From Myroides phaeus (lineage in GTDB: Bacteria; Bacteroidota; Bacteroidia; Flavobacteriales; Flavobacteriaceae): a DNA stretch of 64,000 nt. Within the stretch, counting starts at the first letter, position 1. The number at the start of each line of letters is the position of its first letter. Under the pieces are notes generated by a model. The model was not told the DNA's origin and searched no databases. It saw nothing but the letters and a program-made list of their open reading frames with translations. A program made the position numbers and the translations under genes. The stretch is from contig NZ_FNDQ01000001.1 of assembly GCF_900099675.1 (NCBI RefSeq), forward strand, positions 124,001-188,000. The letters are read 5' to 3'. This document shows, piece by piece, positions 36,815 to 44,669 of this stretch.

Positions 36815-38428
36815 ATGAATACAATTTCTTACGTACACGGCGCTTCACAAATGCCGTTGTTAGGAGAAACAATTGGGCAGAATTTAAAAAAAATCACCGA
36901 TAAGTACCCTAATCAAGAGGCAATAGTTAGCGTTCATCAGAATTTCAGAGCTACATATCAAGAGTTTTATGATTTAACTACTAAGGTTGCTAAAGCATTA
37001 TTAGCGAATAATGTACAGAAAGGAGATCGTGTAGGAATTTGGGCTCCTAACTGCTATGAATGGGTTTTAATGCAATATGCTACAGCAAGAATTGGCGTTA
37101 TTTTAGTGAATATAAATCCTGCTTATCGCGCACACGAAATAGAATTCGCTATCAATCAATCAGAAATTTCTTTAATTGTTTCTGCAAGTAGTTTTAAAAC
37201 CAGTGATTATAGAAAAATAATTTCTATGGTTTTTGAAGACTGCCCTTCTCTTCGTGAGGTTGTTTTCTTAGGAGAAGAATGGGAACAGTTTTTAACTACA
37301 GCTGATCAGATTACAGATGGAGAATTAGATATTATTGAAGATTCTGTACAATTTGGCGAGGCAGTTAATATTCAATATACATCAGGAACAACTGGTTTTC
37401 CTAAAGGAGTAACCCTAACACATCACAATATTTTAAATAATGGCTACTTTATTGGTGTGCGTTTAAAGTATACGACAAAAGACCGTGTTTGTATTCCAGT
37501 TCCTTTTTATCATTGTTTTGGAATGGTCATCGGAAATCTTTGTTGTACTTCTCATGGAGCAACGATTGTTATTCCAAATGATAGTTTTGATCCTGCCAAA
37601 ACATTACAAGTGGTTCAAGATGAAAAGTGTACTTCACTTTATGGAGTACCTACAATGTTTATTGCTGAATTGCAATTGCCAAACTTTACAGATTATGATT
37701 TAACTTCACTTAGAACAGGAGTAATGGCGGGGTCATTGTGTCCTGAGTACGTTATGAAACGCGTTAAAAGTGAAATGCATATGGAAGAAGTCAGTATTTG
37801 TTACGGTATGACCGAGACATCTCCTGTTTCTACACAGACACACATTGGCATTGACATCAAAAAACAAACAACAACCGTAGGTACAGTTCAAGATCACATT
37901 GAAATAAAGATTATAGACCCTGAAACGGGTTATATTTTACCACGTGGTGAGGCAGGGGAATTGTGTACAAGAGGGTATTCAGTAATGCTAAAATATTGGA
38001 ATAATAGAACCCTTACATCTGAAGTATTAGATGAAAATAGATGGATGCATTCGGGCGATTTAGCTACAATGGATGAGGATGGCTTTATTTCTATTACAGG
38101 TCGTATTAAAGATCTTATTATTCGCGGAGGAGAAAATATTTCTCCAAAATGGATTGAAGATTTCTTATACACTCATCCCGATATTGCAGATGTACAAGTT
38201 ATAGGTGTACCTTCTGAAAAGTATGGAGAAGAAATAATGGCTTGGATTATAATGAAACCAGGTAAAGTTGCAACGGCAGAGGCAATGCGAGCATTCTGTG
38301 ATCAAAAGATTGCTCACTACCGCATTCCAAAATATTGGAAGTTTGTTACGGAGTTTCCAATGACAATCTCAGGAAAAGTTAGAAAGGTAGAAATGCGTCA
38401 GATAGCTGTAGAAGAATTAGGGCTATAA
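36815..38428 (+). CDS. AMP-binding acyl-CoA synthetase
   Basis: 537 aa from the ATG at 36815; an earlier ATG (36758) adds 19 unrelated hydrophobic residues and was rejected. The adenylation motifs are YTSGTTGFPKG (about 188-198), YGMTETSP and the hinge GRIKDLIIRGGENISP, with a C-terminal lysine in SGKVRKVEM. It resembles medium/long-chain fatty-acyl-CoA ligases, activating carboxylic acids to CoA thioesters through an acyl-AMP. The exact substrate is unclear. Confidence 0.93.
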   Translation: MNTISYVHGASQMPLLGETIGQNLKKITDKYPNQEAIVSVHQNFRATYQEFYDLTTKVAKALLANNVQKGDRVGIWAPNCYEWVLMQYATARIGVILVNINPAYRAHEIEFAINQSEISLIVSASSFKTSDYRKIISMVFEDCPSLREVVFLGEEWEQFLTTADQITDGELDIIEDSVQFGEAVNIQYTSGTTGFPKGVTLTHHNILNNGYFIGVRLKYTTKDRVCIPVPFYHCFGMVIGNLCCTSHGATIVIPNDSFDPAKTLQVVQDEKCTSLYGVPTMFIAELQLPNFTDYDLTSLRTGVMAGSLCPEYVMKRVKSEMHMEEVSICYGMTETSPVSTQTHIGIDIKKQTTTVGTVQDHIEIKIIDPETGYILPRGEAGELCTRGYSVMLKYWNNRTLTSEVLDENRWMHSGDLATMDEDGFISITGRIKDLIIRGGENISPKWIEDFLYTHPDIADVQVIGVPSEKYGEEIMAWIIMKPGKVATAEAMRAFCDQKIAHYRIPKYWKFVTEFPMTISGKVRKVEMRQIAVEELGL

Positions 38429-38441
38429 ATAATAAAAATAC

Positions 38442-38449
38442 TAACTTTG
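38442..38449 (+). promoter_or_regulatory. rpiB promoter -7 element
   Basis: TAACTTTG, 27 bases before the rpiB ATG. Confidence 0.55.
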
Positions 38450-38476
38450 TAGAAGTATAATACAACACAACAGAAA

Positions 38477-38908
38477 ATGAATATTTCAATAGGAAATGAC
38501 CACGCAGGTCCAGCGTACAAACAAGCAATTATCAAATTACTTGAATCAAGAGGATATAAGGTAACTAACTACGGTACAGATGATTTTAGTTCTGTAGATT
38601 ATCCAGATTTCGGACATAAAGTTGCTTTTGATGTAGAAGAAGGGAAAGCAGATTTTGGAATTGTAATCTGTGGTAGTGGAAATGGAATTGCAATGACTGC
38701 AAACAAACATCAAGGTGTGAGATGTGCATTGTGTTGGACAAAGGAGATTGCTGAATTAGCAAGATTGCACAATGATGCAAACGTAATTAGTATTCCTGCA
38801 AGATATACTTCAATTGAACAAGCTGTGGCTATGGTTGAAGCTTTTTTAGACACTAAATTTGAAGGTGGTCGCCATTTAACGAGAGTAAACAAAATTGCTT
38901 GTTCTTAA
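38477..38908 (+). CDS. rpiB: ribose-5-phosphate isomerase B
   Basis: RpiB (143 aa) interconverts ribose 5-phosphate and ribulose 5-phosphate. Conserved: GNDHAG with His9, YPDFG, and catalytic Cys65 in ICGSGNGIAM, the feature separating RpiB from galactose-6-phosphate isomerases. The length is standard. A terminator follows. Confidence 0.95.
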   Translation: MNISIGNDHAGPAYKQAIIKLLESRGYKVTNYGTDDFSSVDYPDFGHKVAFDVEEGKADFGIVICGSGNGIAMTANKHQGVRCALCWTKEIAELARLHNDANVISIPARYTSIEQAVAMVEAFLDTKFEGGRHLTRVNKIACS

Positions 38909-38928
38909 ATAGAGCAGTTATTTAAATA

Positions 38929-38966
38929 CAAGAGGTATAGTCTTAGGATTATGCCTCTTTTTTTTG
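38929..38966 (+). terminator. rpiB terminator
   Basis: AGAGGTATA pairs with TTATGCCTCT (one G-U), then at least eight T. Confidence 0.8.
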
Positions 38967-39013
38967 GAATAAAACCTAAATTCATTAAGTATTAGTGTAA
39001 GCTCACTCGTAAT

Positions 39014-39078
39014 TTGTTCGGGACTTGTTTGAGAGATGTTCGGAAAGTAGAGTGTTTTTCCGAAGGAGTCCCGAACAA
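39014..39078. repeat. nested inverted repeat element
   Basis: The outer arms TTGTTCGGGACT (39014-39025) and AGTCCCGAACAA (39067-39078) pair perfectly over 12 bp. The inner arms TTCGGAAA (39039-39046) and TTTCCGAA (39057-39064) pair over 8 bp. It lies in the spacer between the rpiB terminator and the DUF1294 stop, with no T run next to it, so it does not look like a terminator. Confidence 0.75.
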
Positions 39079-39144
39079 GTTATAGAGTTGTATGCTTTAA
39101 TATAGATTTAAAAGTAATATAAATTACAGAGTAGCGCAGTTTTG

Positions 39145-39408
39145 TTATCGTTTGAAAAGCGCAAATAAAAGAATTACTTGGACAATTAAAATTGCGTAGA
39201 ACTTAAATTTAAAAGAGTCTTTTGAGGTTTTGTGTCTCAACTTTTTCATAGCTAACCAGCCACCTAAACTTCCGCCAAAGAAACAAAGTGTAAGCAAATT
39301 CTTTTCAGAAATACGGTTTTTGTGCTTTATCGCTCGCTCTTTATCTACAGCAAACATAGAGAAGGCTATGTAGTTAATTATGAATAAGTAAAGGAATAAA
39401 AACTTCAT
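39145..39408 (-). CDS. DUF1294 family membrane protein
   Basis: An 87-aa protein with two membrane segments: N-terminal (about 3-21) and C-terminal (about 67-85). The central motif FSMFAVDKERAIKHKNRISEKNLLTLCFFGGSLGGWLAMKKLRHKT is typical of DUF1294 (function unknown); quoted pieces to note are DKERAIKHK and GGSLGGWLAM. It has its own promoter, divergent from tex. Confidence 0.88.
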   Translation of the reverse strand: MKFLFLYLFIINYIAFSMFAVDKERAIKHKNRISEKNLLTLCFFGGSLGGWLAMKKLRHKTSKDSFKFKFYAILIVQVILLFALFKR

Positions 39409-39426
39409 GTGATTTATTTATTGTTA

Positions 39427-39434
39427 CAAAGGTA
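39427..39434 (-). promoter_or_regulatory. DUF1294 gene promoter -7 element
   Basis: TACCTTTG on the minus strand, 18 bases before the start. Confidence 0.6.
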
Positions 39435-39464
39435 GTATTTTAGCTATTCTTAAAATAATTAATT

Positions 39465-41591
39465 ATGACGTTGATTGAGTTTATTCAGCAGGCAGTAAAT
39501 GCTTCAGTACGCAGTATTGAAAATACATTAGCCTTGCTTGACGAAGCGTGTACAATACCATTTATAGCTCGATATAGAAAAGATAATACAGGTAACTTAG
39601 ATGAAGTAGTTATCGAGAAAATAGCAAAATATAGAGAGCTTTATGAAGGCATAGTAAAGCGCAAGGAATCTATTTTAAACGCAATTGAAGAACAAGGTAA
39701 ACTAACCGAGGAGTTAAAAAATAAGATTAGTACTAGTTTTGATTTAACAGAGATTGAGGATTTATATTTACCATTCAAAAAATCTCGTAAGACAAAAGCT
39801 GATACAGCAAGAGAGAACGGATTAGAGCCATTAGCAAAGGTTATTATGGCACAAAATGCTACTGATGTAGAATCTATTGCTCAAAAGTATGTAACAGGTA
39901 AGGTAGCAGATGAAGAACAGGCAATTCAAGGTGCTTCTGATATTATTGTAGAATGGATTAATGAGAATATGTTTGTTAGAAAAGCGTTGAGAAGAAAATT
40001 TCAACGAGAAGCAACAATTACAACAAAGGTTGTAAAGGCTAAAAAAGAAGAGGAGGGTGCACAGAAATTTGAACAGTATTTTGAATGGAACGAACCTGTG
40101 TATCGCATTCCAGCCCATCGTTTATTGGCTATTTTGAGAGCTGAAAAAGAGGGGTATATCAAATTTTCTGTTGCTGTAGATAAAAAAGAGGCTGTAACAT
40201 TTATTGAAAATACAGTTATTAAAAGCAATAATGAATGTGCGTCTATTATTAAAAATGCTATTTCTGATAGTTATAAGCGATTGTTAGAGCCGGCTTTATC
40301 AAATGAAGCTTTAAGTGAGGCAAAAGAAAAAGCAGATATTAATTCTATCAATGTTTTTGCAGATAATCTAACACAGCTATTATTAGGTTCACCATTGGGC
40401 GAGAAGAGAATTCTTGCTATAGATCCTGGCTATAAATCAGGGTGTAAAATAGTTTGTTTAGATGAACAAGGTGATTTGCTTTACAATGAAACAATCTATC
40501 CTCATGCACCTCAAAAAGAAAGTGCCATGGCGATGAAGAAAATTCGCTCTATGGTAAATTCATACCAAGTGGAGGCTATTGCAATTGGAAATGGAACAGC
40601 TTCTCGTGAAACAGAGTTCTTCATCAAGAAGATTGCTTTTGATAAGCCTGTACAAGTATTTATAGTAAACGAAGCAGGAGCATCTGTCTATTCAGCATCA
40701 AAGATAGCCAGAGAAGAATTTCCTTCGTATGACGTAACTGTAAGGGGGGCAGTTTCTATTGGTAGAAGATTATCAGATCCATTGGCTGAGTTGGTTAAGA
40801 TTGACCCTAAGTCAATAGGGGTTGGACAATACCAACACGATGTAGACCAGACGCTTTTGAAAAAAGAATTGGATAATGTGGTGATGAAATGCGTTAACTC
40901 AGTTGGAATTAATTTGAATACTGCAAGTAAGTCTTTGTTGAGTTATGTTTCTGGTATTGGTGAAAAGATGGCAGAGAATATTATTCAATATAGAACAGAA
41001 AATGGTCCTTTTGAAAGTAGAAAAGAGTTGAAAAAAGTACCAAGACTTGGCGAAAAAGCATTTCAACAAGCAGCAGCATTCGTGCGTATTAAAAATGCAG
41101 CAAACCCTTTAGATGATTCGGCAGTGCATCCTGAAGCTTATAGTGTAGTAGAAAAGATTGCAAAAGACTTGAAAGTATCTGTAAACGATATGATTTCTAA
41201 TAAAGAAGTAATTGCTAAGGTAGATGTAAAGAAATATAAAACAAGAGAAGTAGGAGAGTTTGCTCTTCAAGATATCTTAAAAGAACTTGAAAAACCAGGG
41301 TTAGACCCTCGAAAAGCAGCTAAAGTATTTGAATTTGACCCGAGTATTAAACAGATTACTGATTTAAAGATAGGATTGGTTCTACCTGGAATTGTAAATA
41401 ATATTACCAATTTTGGATGCTTTGTAGATGTAGGTATCAAAGAAAGTGGGTTAGTTCACATCTCTCAATTGAAAGAAGGATTTGTTTCTGATGTAAATGA
41501 AGTAGTTAAATTACACCAACATGTTCAGGTGAAAGTAGTGGATGTTGATGTTGCTAAAAAGCGAATTCAACTTTCAATGATTCTGGATTAA
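39465..41591 (+). CDS. tex: Tex-family S1 RNA-binding protein
   Basis: 708 aa. The family order is visible: N-terminal helical domain with CTIPFIARYRKD, YqgF-like nuclease-fold domain (ILAIDPGYKSGCKI, AIGNGTASRE), helix-hairpin-helix region (LNTASKSLLSYVSGIGEKMAENII, KKVPRLGEKAFQQ) and C-terminal S1 domain (GIVNNITNFGCFVDVGIKESGLVHIS). Tex proteins bind RNA and act on transcription. Confidence 0.95.
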   Translation: MTLIEFIQQAVNASVRSIENTLALLDEACTIPFIARYRKDNTGNLDEVVIEKIAKYRELYEGIVKRKESILNAIEEQGKLTEELKNKISTSFDLTEIEDLYLPFKKSRKTKADTARENGLEPLAKVIMAQNATDVESIAQKYVTGKVADEEQAIQGASDIIVEWINENMFVRKALRRKFQREATITTKVVKAKKEEEGAQKFEQYFEWNEPVYRIPAHRLLAILRAEKEGYIKFSVAVDKKEAVTFIENTVIKSNNECASIIKNAISDSYKRLLEPALSNEALSEAKEKADINSINVFADNLTQLLLGSPLGEKRILAIDPGYKSGCKIVCLDEQGDLLYNETIYPHAPQKESAMAMKKIRSMVNSYQVEAIAIGNGTASRETEFFIKKIAFDKPVQVFIVNEAGASVYSASKIAREEFPSYDVTVRGAVSIGRRLSDPLAELVKIDPKSIGVGQYQHDVDQTLLKKELDNVVMKCVNSVGINLNTASKSLLSYVSGIGEKMAENIIQYRTENGPFESRKELKKVPRLGEKAFQQAAAFVRIKNAANPLDDSAVHPEAYSVVEKIAKDLKVSVNDMISNKEVIAKVDVKKYKTREVGEFALQDILKELEKPGLDPRKAAKVFEFDPSIKQITDLKIGLVLPGIVNNITNFGCFVDVGIKESGLVHISQLKEGFVSDVNEVVKLHQHVQVKVVDVDVAKKRIQLSMILD

Positions 41592-41621
41592 AAAAAAGTA
41601 TAAAAACACGCTTTTGGCACA

Positions 41622-41636
41622 ATAGTTGTTTTAAAG
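41622..41636 (+). promoter_or_regulatory. sigma-54-like promoter candidate
   Basis: TGGCAC, AATAG, TTGT: a close match to TGGCAC-N5-TTGC. It lies 30 bases past the tex stop and points into a gene-free stretch ending in a terminator. Confidence 0.5.
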
Positions 41637-41645
41637 TAAATATCT

Positions 41646-41760
41646 AAGGCTTTTAATTTTAATGCTAAATTGGAATTAGAGCTATAAAGGTAAGTAGTGT
41701 TTTTATTATGTTTTATAAGTGAAGTGCCTATTCATTATTGTCTGAATAGGTACTTTTTTT
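41646..41760 (+). ncRNA. candidate small RNA
   Basis: About 115 bases between the sigma-54-like box and an intrinsic terminator. It has no ORF longer than five codons. It could instead be the 3' UTR of tex. Direct evidence is limited to the promoter-like box and the terminator. Confidence 0.4.
41722..41760 (+). terminator. terminator, plus strand
   Basis: AAGTGCCTATTCA pairs with TGAATAGGTACTT over 13 bp with one G-U, then a T run. Confidence 0.9.
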
Positions 41761-41784
41761 GTGCTTTTTTGAAATATTGAAGCA

Positions 41785-41823
41785 TAAAAAAGCGCTAAAT
41801 AGATGATTAAATCTATTTAGCGC
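41785..41823 (-). terminator. tatA terminator
   Basis: GCGCTAAATAGAT and ATCTATTTAGCGC, with six T on the minus strand. It lies 29 bases past the tatA stop. Confidence 0.9.
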
Positions 41824-41851
41824 ATATAAATATTTTGATTTCAGAATTTGC

Positions 41852-42067
41852 TTATTCTGATTTTTTCTCTTCTTGAGTGTTTTCTTTTTTAGAAACTTGT
41901 TGAGCATTCTCGTCTTTAGTAGCGTCTTTGAATTCTTTAATTCCACTACCTAAACCTCTCATTAATTCAGGGATCTTTTTACCTCCGAATAACAATAAGA
42001 CTAATGCTACGACGATTGCGATCTGCCATGGTCCAACTACTCCTAAAAATATGTGCAATGAGTTCAT
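41852..42067 (-). CDS. tatA: Sec-independent translocase TatA
   Basis: TatA (71 aa) is the pore-forming component of the twin-arginine translocase. It has one short N-terminal membrane helix ([18 protein letters not shown]), the [20 protein letters not shown] hinge and amphipathic helix, and a charged tail. tatC is not adjacent. It is divergent from the M23 gene. Confidence 0.94.
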   Translation of the reverse strand: MNSLHIFLGVVGPWQIAIVVALVLLLFGGKKIPELMRGLGSGIKEFKDATKDENAQQVSKKENTQEEKKSE

Positions 42068-42231
42068 AATAATCTGTTTGAAACATTATATAGCGACAAA
42101 TATAATAAGAAATTTACAATCCCTTTCTTAAAGATAAGTTTTATTTAACTTTTAACGTTTTTAGTTTTGCGAAAAATCGCTTATTTTCGGTATATTAAGT
42201 AAAAGGAGGCAATGCTGAGATTTATAATTAT

Positions 42232-42239
42232 TATATTTG
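42232..42239 (+). promoter_or_regulatory. -7 element of the M23-to-polysaccharide operon
   Basis: TATATTTG, 19 bases before the M23 gene. No other clear promoter or terminator is seen until 57736, so this may drive a transcript of about 15 kb. Confidence 0.6.
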
Positions 42240-42258
42240 TGTAGAAAAATGTGTACCA

Positions 42259-43140
42259 ATGTCAGGAAAGGGGCTAAATCAAAAAAAGTGGAAAAAGAGA
42301 CTTCTTAGTAAATACCGAATTGTTATCGTTAATGACAAGACTTTTGAAGATGTTCGCTCTTTTAAGCTAAATCTTTTGAACGTTTTTGGTGCGAGTACAA
42401 CATTAGTTTTTCTATTTATTCTTTCTACAGTTTTACTTCTGGTTTTAACACCATTGAAAGAGTATATTCCAGGCTATTCTTCTTCTGGATTAAAGCAAAA
42501 AGCAGTAGAGCTTGCTTTAAAAGTTGATTCGTTAGAAAATGAGTCAAGGCAAAATCAATTATACTTAGCGGCAATTAAAAAAGCACTTTTAGGAGAGGTA
42601 GATATTACGAGAGAAAGTATTGACTCTTTAAGAAAAGCTCAGACACCTATTAATCAGATTGAGCATAAAGAACCAGGAGCAAGGGATTTGGAGTTAAGAG
42701 AGATGGTTCGCTTAGAGGATAAGTATAATATTTTTACTGAAGCTAAACCTAAAGTTAGTCAGATACTTTTTAGTCCAATTAATGGTGAGGTAATTAAGAA
42801 ATATGATCCTGGTGCTTATCATTTTGGAGTTGATTTTAGAGCACCAAAGAATACACCGGTTAAGGCAATTGCTAAGGGATCTGTACTATTTGTAGATTGG
42901 ACAATTAAAGATGGTTATACAATTATCGTTTTACACGAGGAAGGGTTGATATCAGTGTATAAACACCTAACAACTTTGACTAAATCAGAATATGAGTATG
43001 TTAGTTCTGGTGAGGTACTCGGACTATATGATGGTAATTATGATGATAATAGCCAAAATACAACGGTTAAATATTTTCACTTTGAATTGTGGAAGGATTC
43101 TTATCCTTTAGACAGTTCAATTTTTATAGATTTTGAATAA
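42259..43140 (+). CDS. M23 family peptidase-like membrane protein
   Basis: 293 aa. A basic cytoplasmic N-terminus (about 45 residues), one membrane helix (about 46-64), a helical linker and a C-terminal LytM/M23 domain. Zinc ligands His188 and Asp192 (HFGVD) and His274 are kept, and His236 is present in VYKHL. The first His of the usual HxH motif is Tyr272 (YFHFEL), so catalysis may be weak or lost, as in activator-type LytM proteins. It starts the long operon, with GH3 seven bases behind. Confidence 0.88.
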   Translation: MSGKGLNQKKWKKRLLSKYRIVIVNDKTFEDVRSFKLNLLNVFGASTTLVFLFILSTVLLLVLTPLKEYIPGYSSSGLKQKAVELALKVDSLENESRQNQLYLAAIKKALLGEVDITRESIDSLRKAQTPINQIEHKEPGARDLELREMVRLEDKYNIFTEAKPKVSQILFSPINGEVIKKYDPGAYHFGVDFRAPKNTPVKAIAKGSVLFVDWTIKDGYTIIVLHEEGLISVYKHLTTLTKSEYEYVSSGEVLGLYDGNYDDNSQNTTVKYFHFELWKDSYPLDSSIFIDFE

Positions 43141-43146
43141 AAGAGT

Positions 43147-44634
43147 ATGTCATTAAAGTCATTTGCAGCAAAGTTATTTGCTTCAATCATACATAAAAAA
43201 ACACAAAAATGGGCGAGTAACCCAGTTGAAACTCAACAAAGAGTGTTTAAATCTTTAATCGCTCAAGCTAAAGATACAGCTTTTGGGAAAGATCATAAGT
43301 TTAATCAAATTAAAGATTTTAGAGATTTTGCTAAGCAAGTTCCTGTTCGCGATTACGAGGCATTAAGAAATTATATTGACCGTGTTGTAGCAGGAGAGAG
43401 TAATGTGCTTTGGAAAGGATTACCAATCTATTTTGCTAAAACTTCGGGTACTACTTCAGGAGCAAAGTATATACCGCTTACAAAAGAGTCAATGCCTTAT
43501 CATATTGAGGCCGCAAGAAATGCAATTTTAGCTTATATACACGAAACAGGTAAAGCGGATTTTGTAGATGGAAAGATGATTTTCTTACAAGGGAGTCCTA
43601 TCTTAGACGAGAAAAACGGTATTAAACTAGGTAGATTGTCAGGTATTGTAGCTCACTATGTACCGGCTTATTTACAGAAAAACAGATTGCCAAGTTGGGA
43701 AACAAACTGTATTGAAGATTGGGAAACTAAGGTAGATGCTGTTGTCAAAGAAACAATGGATGAAGATATGTCTGTTATTTCTGGAATTCCGAGTTGGGTT
43801 CAGATGTACTTTGAAAAATTGAAGGAGAAAAAGAATAAACCAGTTGGGGAAATTTTTAAAAACTTCAATTTGTTTATTTATGGAGGAGTAAATTTTGAGC
43901 CTTATAGAGCAAAGTTTGAACAGTTAATCGGTAGAAGGGTGCCTTCTATTGAGTTATTTCCTGCCTCAGAAGGTTTCTTTGCATATCAAGATTCTCAGAA
44001 AGAAGAGGGATTGTTGTTATTACTAAATGCAGGGATTTTTTACGAGTTTATCAAAGCAGATGAGTTTTATACTGAAAATCCGAAAAGATACACAATTGGA
44101 GAGGTAGAGTTAGGCGTAAATTACGTTTTAATACTTTCAACAAATGCGGGTCTTTGGGGGTATAATATTGGTGATACGGTGCGATTTGTTAACTTAAATC
44201 CTTACAGAATAGTTGTATCAGGTAGAATCAAGCACTATACTTCTGCCTTTGGAGAGCACGTCATTGGGAAGGAAGTTGAAACAGCAATTCAAGAAGCAAT
44301 GGAAGGAACAGATGTTGAAGTAAATGAATTTACAGTTGCACCTCAAACAACACCATCTGAAGGCTTGCCTTACCACGAATGGCTTATTGAATTTGGTAAT
44401 AAACCAAAAGATATGGAGGCTTTTAGTTTGAAAATTGACCAAGCATTGAGAAAACAGAATGTTTATTACGATGATTTGATTGTAGGAAAGGTACTTCGAA
44501 CATTAGTGATAAGTCCTGTTAAAACAGGAGGTTTTCAAGATTATATGAAGAGTATTGGAAAACTCGGAGGGCAAAATAAGTTGCCAAGATTAAGCAATGA
44601 TAGAAACATTGCTGATAAATTAGATTTAGAATAG
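43147..44634 (+). CDS. GH3 family protein (acyl-adenylate/amide synthetase-like)
   Basis: 495 aa. It matches the GH3 auxin-responsive promoter family: FAKTSGTTSGAKYIPLT is the nucleotide-binding loop, and ELFPASEGFFAYQ and IVVSGRIKHYTSAFGEH are family-typical. Plant GH3 proteins adenylate carboxylic acids and join them to amino acids; the bacterial substrate is unknown. It sits between the M23 and phosphorylase-like genes in the operon. Confidence 0.88.
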   Translation: MSLKSFAAKLFASIIHKKTQKWASNPVETQQRVFKSLIAQAKDTAFGKDHKFNQIKDFRDFAKQVPVRDYEALRNYIDRVVAGESNVLWKGLPIYFAKTSGTTSGAKYIPLTKESMPYHIEAARNAILAYIHETGKADFVDGKMIFLQGSPILDEKNGIKLGRLSGIVAHYVPAYLQKNRLPSWETNCIEDWETKVDAVVKETMDEDMSVISGIPSWVQMYFEKLKEKKNKPVGEIFKNFNLFIYGGVNFEPYRAKFEQLIGRRVPSIELFPASEGFFAYQDSQKEEGLLLLLNAGIFYEFIKADEFYTENPKRYTIGEVELGVNYVLILSTNAGLWGYNIGDTVRFVNLNPYRIVVSGRIKHYTSAFGEHVIGKEVETAIQEAMEGTDVEVNEFTVAPQTTPSEGLPYHEWLIEFGNKPKDMEAFSLKIDQALRKQNVYYDDLIVGKVLRTLVISPVKTGGFQDYMKSIGKLGGQNKLPRLSNDRNIADKLDLE

Positions 44635-44669
44635 AGAGTAAATTAATAGACGTAAAAAGGAGAAAGTTT

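Noticed and set aside
37930-37960. CACGTG core within the acyl-CoA synthetase gene as another parS
   Set aside because: The flanks do not match TGTT...AACA. The CACGTG cores near 5497 and 6423 fail for the same reason.
38929-39078. Single large terminator region after rpiB
   Set aside because: The first hairpin is a normal terminator. The second dyad (39014-39078) lacks a T run and is listed separately.
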